Source of the DNA: Croceibacterium aestuarii
GTDB lineage: Bacteria; Pseudomonadota; Alphaproteobacteria; Sphingomonadales; Sphingomonadaceae
Direction of reading: 5' to 3'
Assembly (NCBI RefSeq): GCF_030657335.1
Contig: NZ_CP131039.1
Coordinates: forward strand, 248,001-312,000
Length of the DNA: 64,000 bases
Shown: positions 17,135-25,638 of the stretch, piece after piece
How positions within the stretch are numbered: the first letter of the stretch is position 1
Layout of the letters: every line of letters starts with the position of its first letter
The notes under the pieces: model-generated
Databases searched by the model: none
What the model was told of the DNA's origin: nothing
What the model saw: the letters and a program-made list of their open reading frames with translations, nothing else
Program-made: the position numbers and the translations under genes

Positions 17135-20100
17135 TCAAAACTTCTTGCCGAGTTGGACCTGGAACACCCGCCCGAGCGGGCTGCCGTAGGTCGGATCGAA
17201 CCGCACCGCGCTACCGGCTAGACCGGACTGGTTGACCACCAGCGGCGGGTCGGTGTCGAACAGATTCTGGACGCTCAGGATCAGCGACAGCCCGTTGGCG
17301 AGCCAGTTGCCGGGCGCGTCTCCGGTATCGAAGCCAAGCGTTAGGTCGACGGTGGTGTAGGACGATATCTTCGCATAGTTCGCCGCCACGCCGACCGGCA
17401 ACTGCGCCAGGTCCATCTTGTAGGACCCGCGATAGTTGACGAAGCCATGAGCCGACAGCCGGCCGACGCCGACATCGCGTCCCCAGCCGATCGTGCCGCG
17501 ACCCTGGAATCGCAGCGGATACCCGAACCTGTTGACCTGTTCGGTCAGCGGGGCGCCTGGGATTGGCGAGATCTGCCAGCCCAGCGTATAGGTCGCCACC
17601 ACGCCCAGATCCCACTGGTTCAAGCCGGTGTCGAACGTGTAGTCGGCCGTGAAGTCGATCCCGTCGCCGATGGTCTTGCCGGCATTGATCCGCCGGCCGC
17701 TCACGAGGGCAAGCACGTTGCTCGGCGGCGTCGGCGGACCGAACAGCCCGCCGGTCTCACCCCCGGTGTTGTAGCAAGTGATCATCGAATCGTAGAGCGC
17801 CTGAGTGGTCACGGCCTGGCCGAAAACGGCGGCGCAGGCCGGGTTGCTCGTGTCGATGGTCGGGAATTCGCCGAAGAACGCCACCGGGTTGTTCGCCGCC
17901 AGCGTCGGGAAGAGCGCAGGGTTGTAGATGATCTGCGAATTGTAGATCTGCTGGTTGATCGCCGCCACCGGGCCGACGTTGTAGGCCGGGGTACTGACCT
18001 GTCCGTCGTAGGTGACGTGCCAGTACTTTGCGGAGAGGAAGAGCCCGGGGATTGCAGCCGGTTTCCAGTCGGCCCCGAAGGCGTAGGACTCCGATGTCTC
18101 TGGAGAGAGGTTTCCGTTCGCGCCGCCGATCGCCTGGTATATCGAGGCGAAGCCATATGCCGGGCCCTGGCAGGCGGCACAAATCGAACTGGAGATCTGC
18201 GATCCCGACGCGACTCCCGGAATCACGCCCGTCTGGGAAAACGGATCGTTGTCGGCGAGGCCGGGGGCGTGAAACGCCGTTCCCCAGCTGCCGTAGAGCT
18301 TGAGCCCCTCGACCGGCCACCAGTTCACGCCGACGCGCGGATTGGTCGTCCCCCCGGCGTCGCTGTAGTGGTCGTAGCGCCCGGAGACGTTGAGTTCGAG
18401 CTCGTAGATCGCCGGAGTCTCGCTGCCGGGCGAGACCAGCGGAACGTAGACTTCGCCGAAGACCGAATCGACGTTGCGCTTGTTGAAGTTGCTTCCGCCG
18501 AAGTTGTTCTGGTTGAGCAGCGAGCCGACATAATGCTCCCCGCCGAGTGCAAGCTTCACGTCGCCCGCTGGCAGCGAAAACAGCTTGCCGTTAGCGACTG
18601 CGGAATAGACCTGCATCTCGAACTTGGCGCGGTTCACCAGCGAAAGACCCTTAGCGAGGATCGCCTGAGCCGTCGCGTCGTCGGTACATTCGAACGCGGT
18701 CGGATCGCAGAAGAAATTGAACGTTCCGAAGTTCGGCGCGGGGGCGCCGCCGGTCTGCGTGGTAACGGTGGGTTCGTCGTGGGTGCCGGCGTAGGCCGAC
18801 ACGGTGAGGCCCCAATCGTACGGCAAGGAAATGTCCGCCCCGCCGCCGTAGCTCCAAGTCTCGGTCGTGCCGGTGCGCATCGGCGGGCCGATGTCGTAGA
18901 CCGTGCTGTATGCGACGTTGAGCCCGCCCGACTGGCACGCCGCTACCAGTGCGGCGGGGCCGGTCACCACGCCGCCGGTGTAGTGACTCGGGTTGCAGGG
19001 GCTGAACGGATTGCTGTTGGGGATGACCGGCAGTTGGCCGAAGTTGGTAACCCGGTTGCTGGTCGACGAGTTCGGGCCGTTAATGGCGATATCGCGGTGG
19101 ACGTAGAGACCATCGCCGAACAGCTCGAGCCACGGCGTCAGCCGCTGGCGAAAATTGGCGGCGACGCGGTCGGCCTGCATTTCCGGGATGACTTCGATGC
19201 CGTTCCACGTGTTGAAACGGTTGGCCGTCGTGCTGAGCTGCGACAGCGTCAGTGTCTTGCCGTCCTGCCCTGCGGGAATGCCGTAGTAGACTCCGTTCAC
19301 CACGACGTTGCCGGGCGCCGAGAACAGCGACGATGCAGGGCCGCCGTACGGTGAGAGGTCGTCGTTGTAGAGATCGGGACGCGATGACGCGGCGAACGCG
19401 TCCTGGTCCGAATGCTGGTAGGATGCGATGATGCCGCCTTCGAAATCGCCGCCCTCGCCCCAGGTCGTGCCGGCGATGCCGGTGACGTACCAGCCCTCCT
19501 GCCCGTCGTTCTTGCGATAGCCGCCGTAGGCCTCGAGCGTGCGCTCGGGACGCCGCAGGATGTAATTCACCGTGCCGGCGATCGCGTCGGCGCCGTAGAG
19601 CGCGGAACCGCTGTCCTGCACCACATCGATGCGCTGGATCATTTGCGCGGGATAATTGTCCCCGTCGAAGATGTTCATGTTGGCGCCCTCGTACGGTACG
19701 CGGTGTCCGTTCACGAGACTGAGAGTCGCCCCGACCCCGAGTCCGCGGATGTTGGGCGATTTGCTATAGGTAAAGGCAGTCAGCGTGTTGCCCTGCTGGG
19801 CCTGCCCACCCGCATAACTGTCGCCGCTTCCCAGCTTGAGAATCGAGGGAACGGTGTTGAGAATGTCGGCCGTGCTGGTCAGGCCTGTCGCCTCGAGATC
19901 CTTCTGATCGAGCTGGACGAGCGATGCGCCGACCGGGGCCACACCTTCGATCCGGGTGCCGGTGACGATGATCGTGCTGCCGCCGCCGTCGCTTTCTTCG
20001 GAGGTGCTGCTGTCGGCGGGGTTCGCTTCTGCGGTATCCTGGGCGCTGGCCGATCCGGCGGACGCGAAGATCGAGGCACTCGCGAGAAGTCCGTAAAACG

Positions 20101-20143
20101 CCGCCCGCTTGAGGAAAGCCGGCTCGCTGCGCATCGCATTCAT
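17135..20143 (-). CDS. TonB-dependent outer membrane receptor
   Basis: 1002 residues. The signal peptide ends GSASA before QDTAEA. TonB-box/plug features are STIIVTGTRIEG followed by a plug domain to about 200 (SPNIRGLGVGATLSLVNGHRVP, IDVVQDSGSALYGADAIAGTVNYILRR). A 22-strand barrel follows, ending in the aromatic C-terminus VFQVQLGKKF. This is the oligosaccharide/catechol-like class expanded in sphingomonads. A Cys-containing loop (SSICAACQG) may be disulphide-linked. The ATG at 20143 has GGAGGG 7 nt upstream. It is the first gene of a unit with the double SnoaL and MFS genes. A cluster motif copy lies about 136-150 bp upstream. It probably imports the compound handled by the cluster. Confidence 0.95.
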   Translation of the reverse strand: MNAMRSEPAFLKRAAFYGLLASASIFASAGSASAQDTAEANPADSSTSEESDGGGSTIIVTGTRIEGVAPVGASLVQLDQKDLEATGLTSTADILNTVPSILKLGSGDSYAGGQAQQGNTLTAFTYSKSPNIRGLGVGATLSLVNGHRVPYEGANMNIFDGDNYPAQMIQRIDVVQDSGSALYGADAIAGTVNYILRRPERTLEAYGGYRKNDGQEGWYVTGIAGTTWGEGGDFEGGIIASYQHSDQDAFAASSRPDLYNDDLSPYGGPASSLFSAPGNVVVNGVYYGIPAGQDGKTLTLSQLSTTANRFNTWNGIEVIPEMQADRVAANFRQRLTPWLELFGDGLYVHRDIAINGPNSSTSNRVTNFGQLPVIPNSNPFSPCNPSHYTGGVVTGPAALVAACQSGGLNVAYSTVYDIGPPMRTGTTETWSYGGGADISLPYDWGLTVSAYAGTHDEPTVTTQTGGAPAPNFGTFNFFCDPTAFECTDDATAQAILAKGLSLVNRAKFEMQVYSAVANGKLFSLPAGDVKLALGGEHYVGSLLNQNNFGGSNFNKRNVDSVFGEVYVPLVSPGSETPAIYELELNVSGRYDHYSDAGGTTNPRVGVNWWPVEGLKLYGSWGTAFHAPGLADNDPFSQTGVIPGVASGSQISSSICAACQGPAYGFASIYQAIGGANGNLSPETSESYAFGADWKPAAIPGLFLSAKYWHVTYDGQVSTPAYNVGPVAAINQQIYNSQIIYNPALFPTLAANNPVAFFGEFPTIDTSNPACAAVFGQAVTTQALYDSMITCYNTGGETGGLFGPPTPPSNVLALVSGRRINAGKTIGDGIDFTADYTFDTGLNQWDLGVVATYTLGWQISPIPGAPLTEQVNRFGYPLRFQGRGTIGWGRDVGVGRLSAHGFVNYRGSYKMDLAQLPVGVAANYAKISSYTTVDLTLGFDTGDAPGNWLANGLSLILSVQNLFDTDPPLVVNQSGLAGSAVRFDPTYGSPLGRVFQVQLGKKF

Positions 20144-20278
20144 ATCTTCACCCTCCCAAAGAGCACTCTTCGGCGGCAGCGATTCCGCCCGACTGCCGCG
20201 GCGCGGTGCATATCGCGCGACAAGTCGGCACGCCCGGTGCCTGCTCCCGAGTGCTCATGTGGAGCTTTGCACCTGCGT

Positions 20279-20293
20279 GAAAATAGTGCCGTC
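20279..20293 (+). promoter_or_regulatory. Operator-like motif, copy B (TonB receptor unit)
   Basis: TGAAAATAGTGCCGTCAATTG on the plus strand, 136-150 bp before the TonB receptor start. It is identical to copies A and C over AAAATAGTGCC. Confidence 0.55.
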
Positions 20294-20416
20294 AATTGCG
20301 GCCGGCTCTGGCCGTCGCCCCACGGGCCGGCCTCCCACGCCCTCGGAAGACCGGGCAAGCGGCAGCTTTTTCGCTGCACTTTCCGCGGATTCGGCAACCT
20401 GGAGGATGAGCTGAAA

Positions 20417-20434
20417 TGAGGGCACTATTTTACC
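20417..20434 (-). promoter_or_regulatory. Operator-like motif, copy C (TauD)
   Basis: On the minus strand TAAAATAGTGCCCTCATTT, the inverted partner of copy B, 143-160 bp before the TauD/TfdA start. Relative to its gene it has the same orientation as the other copies. It shares AAAATAGTGCC and the trailing CATT with copy A. Confidence 0.55.
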
Positions 20435-20576
20435 ACGACAACGGAGCGCCAGATGCATGCGACACCGGAACTTGGGTGAACGGGATGAAGTCAAAGCGTG
20501 GGCGCGGCGTGCCCAGGTCGCTTCGAAGACGTCGCCCGTGACCTAGAATAATCTGGCGGGAGGCGAGGTCATCTGC

Positions 20577-21452
20577 ATGCAAATCAACCAACTTCATCCG
20601 CGTTTCGTCGGGGAGCTAGTCGGGCTCGACACGTCCGCGCCGATTTCGCAGGAAACCATTGACCAGGTCGAAGAGGCGATGGCGAAATACGCCGTTTGCG
20701 TGATCCGCGACGCCGCTCTCGGAGATGACGAGCACCTGGCCTTCAGCCGAGCTTTCGGCCCGGTCGAATTCCCGCCCTTCGGCGGGCAGCGCATCGCCAA
20801 GGAAATCTACGACGTCGGCAATCTCACGGCGGACGGTGAGATAAGGCCGTACAATCCCGACGGTCCGCAACCGGTCGACTTCGAACGCTTCCACACCGAC
20901 AGTCCGTTCAATTCCCTGCCGACGAAGTGGTCGCTCCTGCTGGCTTACGAAACGCCGCCTGCCGGCGCAGACACACAATTCGTCGACCTTCGGGCGGTCT
21001 ACGAGGACCTGCCTGACGAACTCAAGGAAGAGATCGATGGACTGCAGGTGGACCATGACATGTTTCGCGCGCTGCAGCGCACCGGGGTCGAGTTCACCGA
21101 TGAAGAGATGCGCCGCACCTATCCGCGCATGACCCATCCGCTCGTACGCACCGCCGCCGATGGCCGCAAGACGCTGTACCTGGGCTGGCACGCAGTTGCG
21201 ATCGAGGGGTGGGAGCGCGAAAAGGGCGAGGAACTGCTCGACCGCCTGTTCGCGCTCGCGGTCCAGGAAAAGTACGTCTATTCGCACAAGTGGCGCCCAC
21301 GTGATCTGGTCATCTGGGACAACCGCTGCACGATGCACAGCGCGACATCGTTCGAGCGCTACAAGTACCGGCGCGACATGCGCCGCACGACCATCAACGA
21401 ATACGGCCCAGAGGTCTCCGCAATCGAGCCGGAACGCAAAGAGGCGGTGTGA
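20577..21452 (+). CDS. TauD/TfdA-family 2-oxoglutarate-dependent dioxygenase
   Basis: 291 residues. The facial triad is visible: His106-Thr-Asp108 in RFHTDSPFN and His254 in CTMHSAT. Arg266 and Arg270 in RRDMRRTTI are the 2-oxoglutarate-binding candidates. Length and layout fit TauD/TfdA enzymes, which hydroxylate carbons next to sulfonate, sulfate-ester, ether or amine groups. No signal peptide. It is divergent from the TonB receptor and shares a 433-bp regulatory region carrying inverted copies of the cluster motif. Together with the CmcJ-like enzyme, the cluster thus has two putative Fe/2OG oxygenases. The ribosome binding site before 20577 is GGAGGC about 9 nt away. Substrate unknown. Confidence 0.92.
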   Translation: MQINQLHPRFVGELVGLDTSAPISQETIDQVEEAMAKYAVCVIRDAALGDDEHLAFSRAFGPVEFPPFGGQRIAKEIYDVGNLTADGEIRPYNPDGPQPVDFERFHTDSPFNSLPTKWSLLLAYETPPAGADTQFVDLRAVYEDLPDELKEEIDGLQVDHDMFRALQRTGVEFTDEEMRRTYPRMTHPLVRTAADGRKTLYLGWHAVAIEGWEREKGEELLDRLFALAVQEKYVYSHKWRPRDLVIWDNRCTMHSATSFERYKYRRDMRRTTINEYGPEVSAIEPERKEAV

Positions 21453-21668
21453 AAGCGGCGCAGACCGGACTGTTCTTGGAGTATTGCGCCAAGCCCCGAC
21501 CCAGGAGAAGCAGCACTGACACGCGGAGCGGTACCATCGCGTGAAGGCCTGCTGGCCCAGCCTCGCGTCACGACAGGCGGGGGTTACCGGAACGCAACTT
21601 CGCAAAGCCGCTCTTCCGCTTTTGCCCCAATCAAAAGCTTCCCGCCAGATCCTGAAGTCAAGAACGAA

Positions 21669-21744
21669 TGGTGCCGCTTACTGGACTCGAACCAGTGACC
21701 CCCTCATTACGAATGAGGTGCTCTACCAACTGAGCTAAAGCGGC
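21669..21744 (-). tRNA. tRNA-Thr (anticodon CGT)
   Basis: A full cloverleaf can be drawn on the minus strand. Acceptor GCCGCTT/AAGCGGC, D-arm TAGCTCAGTTGGTAGAGCA, anticodon arm CCTCA-TTCGTAA-TGAGG giving CGT, T-arm with GGTTCGAGTCC, discriminator A. The terminal CCA is encoded (21669-21671). The gene is followed on its left by no clear terminator. Confidence 0.95.
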
Positions 21745-21841
21745 GTCCGGCGGCCCCTTATCCGCGTTTGGGCTTGCCCGCAACGGTTCGTGGCGCTTTG
21801 TTGTCATTGAGAACTCGGTTCGCACGACAAAGGAACCGCGA

Positions 21842-22834
21842 ATGACGAATCAAATGAAGGTGGACCGGCGCGGAGTGATCCGTGGGGGCGGAGCAATGGT
21901 GGCTGGGGCCATGCTGCCTTGGGCAGGCGCCGCGAGCGCTGCGGGCAGCGGCACGCAACTGCACATCCTCGGCTCGCGTGCCGGGCCTAGCGTCGGGAGC
22001 GGGTCGTACCAGACGAGCTACGCCCTGACCGTCGGCGACGCGCTGTACGTGGTCGACTGCGGCTATGGTGCGACCGAACAGTTGGTCCGCGCCGGCTTGC
22101 GCCCCCAGGACATGCGCGACTTGTTCATCACGCACCACCATCCTGACCACAACATCGAGCTCGGCACGCTGATCTATTTCGCCTGGTACGCCGGGCTGGA
22201 AAAGCCGCTCGGCATCTACGGCCCGCCGCCGATCGAGGCGATGACCAAGTCCTACCTCGCGGCGATCAAGCCCGACATCGACATCTGGCTCGACGATATC
22301 GGCCACGCGCCGCTCGGCCCGATCAACGTTACCGAGCTGAGCAAGCCGCAGGATGTGCTCGACGACGGCACGGTCAAGGTGCGGTGCACGCTGGTCAATC
22401 ACCCGCCGGTGGTCCCGGCGCTCGCCTATCGCTTCGACACGCCCGGCCGTTCGATTGTGTTTTCAGGTGACACCACGCCGATGCAAAGCCTGGTGGAACT
22501 TGCGCGCGGCGCCGACGTGCTGGTGCATGAGGCGATTTACACCAAGGACGGCGTCACCGCGAACCTCACTCTCAACGGCGATGCGCGGGTGGATAGCAGC
22601 GCGGCCGGTTCGGCGATTGCCGGAAACGCGCAGAAGCTGCTCGACCACGTCCTCAATTCGCACACCAAGGCGGAGGATGCAGGGCGCATCGCCGCCGAAG
22701 CCGGAGTCAAGACGCTGGTCCTCGCGCACACGGTCTCGCTGGTGCCGGGTGTCACCGACGGCATGTGGATCGAAGCCGCGCGCAAACACTTCGATGGCGA
22801 GGTAATCTTCGCCCACGACCTGATGGTGATCTGA
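21842..22834 (+). CDS. Exported metallo-beta-lactamase-fold hydrolase
   Basis: 330 residues. It begins with a probable Tat signal (DRRGVIRGGGAMVAGAMLPWAGAASA). The zinc motif HHHPDHN follows at about 98-104, FSGDTTP carries the later metal Asp, and LAHTVSLVPG near the C-terminus carries the last His. This is the RNase Z/arylsulfatase-like branch of the MBL superfamily. Members hydrolyse lactones, sulfate esters or other esters; the substrate is not readable here. The ATG at 21842 has AAGGA 8 nt upstream. It stands alone between two tRNA genes. Confidence 0.88.
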   Translation: MTNQMKVDRRGVIRGGGAMVAGAMLPWAGAASAAGSGTQLHILGSRAGPSVGSGSYQTSYALTVGDALYVVDCGYGATEQLVRAGLRPQDMRDLFITHHHPDHNIELGTLIYFAWYAGLEKPLGIYGPPPIEAMTKSYLAAIKPDIDIWLDDIGHAPLGPINVTELSKPQDVLDDGTVKVRCTLVNHPPVVPALAYRFDTPGRSIVFSGDTTPMQSLVELARGADVLVHEAIYTKDGVTANLTLNGDARVDSSAAGSAIAGNAQKLLDHVLNSHTKAEDAGRIAAEAGVKTLVLAHTVSLVPGVTDGMWIEAARKHFDGEVIFAHDLMVI

Positions 22835-22851
22835 CGCTTTCGGGAAGGATG

Positions 22852-22925
22852 TGGAGGCCCGAGCCGGAATCGAACCGGCGTGCAAGGATTTGCAGTCCTC
22901 TGCGTAACCACTCCGCCATCGGGCC
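22852..22925 (-). tRNA. tRNA-Cys (anticodon GCA)
   Basis: Minus-strand cloverleaf: acceptor GGCCCGA/TCGGGCC, D-arm TGGCGGAGTGGTTACGCA, anticodon arm AGGA-CTGCAAA-TCCT giving GCA, T-loop GGTTCGATTCC, discriminator T, CCA encoded at 22852-22854. Confidence 0.95.
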
Positions 22926-23070
22926 CCCGATCCCGCCGATGGCGGACACCGCCGGAGCGGGGAGACGGGCACCTAGCGAATGGGCGGCAGGGGCGCAATG
23001 CGATTCCGCGCCCCCGCTTGCCCGCGCCGGGCAACACGCTTAGCACGCTAGCGATCGAGGGAGAGCCGCG

Positions 23071-24549
23071 ATGGCCGACGAGGTAAAGCTGCAAAGGGTC
23101 GAGGGCCACAGCGAGGAGCGCTTCCTCGGCTCCGACGTGTTCCAGAGCGACGGACGCGCCCTGCCCGCATCGCGCCGCGGCGGTACCGTTACGGAAGAGG
23201 CGCGCGAGATCGACATCTACCACAGCGCCGACGTGGTCGTGGTCGGCGGTGGCCCGGCAGGCTGCGCCGCGGCCTGGGCTGCCGCCAAGGCCGGTGCCGA
23301 CGTGACGCTGGTCGAGCGCTACAACTGCCTCGGCGGGCTTTCGACCGGCGGCCTCGTCATGTGGATCGACCGCATGACCGACTGGCAGGGCAACCACGTC
23401 ATCCAGGGCTTCGCGCGCCACTTCATCGAGCGCATGCCGAAGGAGGGCGTTGCCGGCCCGCCGCCCGAGGACTGGGGCTCCACCGACGAGAAGAAGGTCG
23501 CCTACTGGGGCCAGCGGACCACCGCGTTCCACGGTATCGTCCAATGGGCGCCGACGCTCGATCCGGAAAAGATGAAGCTCCTGAACCAAGAGATGCTGCT
23601 CGAAGCGGGCGTGCGGATCGTGTTCCATGCCTGGGCGGCGCGGCCGATTGTCGAGCATGGCACGGCAAAGGGCGTGATCTTCGAGAGCAAGGCCGGCCGC
23701 CAGGCGATCATGGCCAAGGTCGTGGTCGACACCACCGGCGACGGCGACATGTTCGCGCGTGCCGGGGCGGAATTCGACACCGACATCGAGGAAGGCGATG
23801 TCCACCATTCGATGAACACCGGCTGGGTGCTCGGCGGGGTCGACATGAACCGGTGGATCAACTGGAAGGTGCTCTACCCCGAGCAGCTACGCGACTTCAT
23901 GGAGAAGGGACGCAAGGAGCTCGGTTTCTTCCAGACGCCCTACGTCAGCTGGCGACCCGACATCGCACTGTTCCTCGGCCCGCGGCAGTCGGGCCTGTCG
24001 GCGCTCGACGTCGACGACATGACCGAGGTCGAGATCCGCAGCCACCGGCTGATGGAAGGCCATTGCCGCTTCTTCCGCGAAAATGCGCCGGGGTTCGAGA
24101 GCGTCTACAGCCAGCAAAGCGCCAGCCAGCTCGGCGTGCGCCACACCCGGCGCATGGCCGGAGTCGAGCGCATCGAGCGGAGCGGCTGGTCAGACCCGGC
24201 GCCGGCGGGAACCGAGGTCGGCGTCAGCCCCTCGATCAGCCCGAAGTTCCCGGTCGTCTCGGTGCCCTACGGCAGCCTCGTACCAAGGAACCTCGACGGG
24301 ATGCTCGCGGCAGGGCGGCACATGAGCTGCGACGCCAACAGCCACGGTTTCATGCGCGAGATCCCGCAGTGCTGGCTGACCGGCCATGCCGCCGGAGTCG
24401 GCGCGGCGGTGGCCGCCAACCGCGGCGTGCAGCCCCGCGAGGTCGATGTCGACGAGGTGCGCAGCATCCTGCGCCGGCAAGGCGCCCACCTGCACGACGA
24501 TGCCGCTGTGGAGGCGGCGAGACACAGCGAGGCGGTCGCGGCGGAGTAA
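23071..24549 (+). CDS. FAD-dependent oxidoreductase (FAD_oxidored family)
   Basis: 492 residues. The Rossmann FAD-binding motif is DVVVVGGGPAGCAAAWAAAKAGADVTLVER at about 53-82. GGLSTGGLV follows, then VVVDTTGDGDMFARAGAEF in the middle and MLAAGRHMSCDANSHGFMREIPQCWLTGHAAGVGAAVA at the C-terminus, all typical of the PF12831 family. These enzymes oxidise small organic acids or alcohols; the specific substrate is unknown. An N-terminal extension of about 50 residues precedes the Rossmann fold. The ATG at 23071 follows GGGAGAG. It is not obviously in an operon; the next gene is convergent and 16 bp away. Confidence 0.9.
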   Translation: MADEVKLQRVEGHSEERFLGSDVFQSDGRALPASRRGGTVTEEAREIDIYHSADVVVVGGGPAGCAAAWAAAKAGADVTLVERYNCLGGLSTGGLVMWIDRMTDWQGNHVIQGFARHFIERMPKEGVAGPPPEDWGSTDEKKVAYWGQRTTAFHGIVQWAPTLDPEKMKLLNQEMLLEAGVRIVFHAWAARPIVEHGTAKGVIFESKAGRQAIMAKVVVDTTGDGDMFARAGAEFDTDIEEGDVHHSMNTGWVLGGVDMNRWINWKVLYPEQLRDFMEKGRKELGFFQTPYVSWRPDIALFLGPRQSGLSALDVDDMTEVEIRSHRLMEGHCRFFRENAPGFESVYSQQSASQLGVRHTRRMAGVERIERSGWSDPAPAGTEVGVSPSISPKFPVVSVPYGSLVPRNLDGMLAAGRHMSCDANSHGFMREIPQCWLTGHAAGVGAAVAANRGVQPREVDVDEVRSILRRQGAHLHDDAAVEAARHSEAVAAE

Positions 24550-24565
24550 CCCTTCGCAGGCTGCC

Positions 24566-25102
24566 TCAGCGCTGGAAGCCGTACTTGCGGCCCAGCTCGG
24601 GATTGCCGAGATCCATGACGATCGTGCGGCGAGCGATTTTCCATTCGCCGTTTTCGCGTGCGTACCGGTCCTCGTAGCGGCCGACCGAGAGCACTTTGGG
24701 ACCCTCCTCGCCGTCGCGGATCAGCGTCGTGACGAAGCTCGTGCCCGTCGCCTCGTCGCCCGACAGAGTCTCGATCACCGTGTTCGTGATGAGATGGCGC
24801 ATGAGGAAGGTGGTCGTTCCGTCGGGGAGCCGGACCGCGAATCGCTCGTGATCGCGCGCCGCCTGTGCCGCTATATTGTCGCGCCCCTGGACCAGCACCC
24901 TGCCTCCCGACGCGATTTCACCGTCGGCGGTGAACAAGGAAGCGTACTCTTCCGGAGCGCCAAAGTCGTGAACCTCGCCGTAGCGCATCATGAGATTGAC
25001 GATCGCAGCGCGGTCATCGGCTTCTCCGGCGCTCGCCGGAATTGTCCATAACAGGCCAAGGGTGGCCGCCGCCGCCAAGGCTCCGCGGATGTTTGATCGC
25101 AT
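24566..25102 (-). CDS. Exported SnoaL-like protein
   Basis: About 178 residues. The signal peptide MRSNIRGALAAAATLGLLWTIPASA is followed by an NTF2/SnoaL_4-type domain (DDRAAIVNLMMRYGEVHDFGAPEEYASLFTADGEI; later GRYEDRYARENGEWKIARRTI). Catalytic-type Tyr, Asp and His residues of the family are partly visible, but no activity can be assigned. The ATG at 25102 has GGGGAG upstream; 17 further upstream codons are open but would bury the signal peptide. It is divergent from the DUF6152 gene, 119 bp away. Confidence 0.85.
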   Translation of the reverse strand: MRSNIRGALAAAATLGLLWTIPASAGEADDRAAIVNLMMRYGEVHDFGAPEEYASLFTADGEIASGGRVLVQGRDNIAAQAARDHERFAVRLPDGTTTFLMRHLITNTVIETLSGDEATGTSFVTTLIRDGEEGPKVLSVGRYEDRYARENGEWKIARRTIVMDLGNPELGRKYGFQR

Positions 25103-25221
25103 TTCGTTCTCCCCTCCCGACTTGCTCGCCGACCGAAGCCTTATCGAACGCATTGGACAAGCGCGCCAGTCGGGTTATTCTTTGCCCGGCGAATTATCTG
25201 CTGCAACCGGGGGAGAGAACG

Positions 25222-25635
25222 GTGACTACAGTGTTCAGGGCCGTGGGGGCGGCATGCGCCCTTGCCGTCTCCGCCGCCGCGGCGGGCCATCACTCGACTG
25301 CGGAATTCGACTATTCGAAGACCGTCCTGCTCGAAGGAACCATCAAGGAGGTGCAGTGGACCAACCCGCACTCCTATGTTCAGGTGATGGTCCCGCAGAA
25401 GGATGGATCGGTCGCCCAGTGGGGGATCGAAATCGGCGCGCCGGCGATCAACGTGGCAATGGGTTGGCGCAAGAACAGCGTCAAGCAAGGCGACAAGGTG
25501 AAGCTCGACGTCGCGCCGGCGCGGAGCGGAGCGACCTACGGCACGCTCCGTCACCTGACCTTTCCCGACGGGCGGACGCTTGACGGCGTGGCGGCGCGCG
25601 TGAAGGCCGGCCCTTCGGGCAGCATTGCGGGCTAG
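25222..25635 (+). CDS. DUF6152-family exported protein
   Basis: About 137 residues. The signal peptide is RAVGAACALAVSAAAAG, followed by HHSTAEFDYSKTVLLEGTIKEVQWTNPHSYVQVMV. This 'HHS...GT(I/V)KE..WTNPHS' pattern is the hallmark of DUF6152. The paired His residues suggest metal binding, but the function is unknown. Family members often sit with other small secreted proteins, as here. The GTG at 25222 is chosen because GGGGGAG precedes it and the signal peptide starts there. The next gene begins 3 bp after the stop. Confidence 0.82.
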   Translation: MTTVFRAVGAACALAVSAAAAGHHSTAEFDYSKTVLLEGTIKEVQWTNPHSYVQVMVPQKDGSVAQWGIEIGAPAINVAMGWRKNSVKQGDKVKLDVAPARSGATYGTLRHLTFPDGRTLDGVAARVKAGPSGSIAG

Positions 25636-25638
25636 ATC

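Larger units (their letters stand above)
20144..20576. other. 433-bp divergent intergenic region (TonB receptor / TauD)
   Basis: No gene is supported here. The region contains two copies of the cluster motif in inverted orientation (20279-20293 and 20417-20434), one for each divergent gene, with about 125 bp between them. The rest is ordinary GC-rich sequence without a recognisable -35/-10 pair. Confidence 0.6.

Noticed and set aside
17447-19354. 635-codon plus-strand frame opposite the TonB receptor
   Set aside because: Arg/Val/Gly-rich shadow translation; the TonB receptor on the other strand is unmistakable.
8354-21744. Genomic island integrated at the tRNA-Thr 3' end
   Set aside because: The tRNA 3' end faces the cluster, but I saw no integrase, no direct repeat of the tRNA end at the far side, and no shift in base composition.
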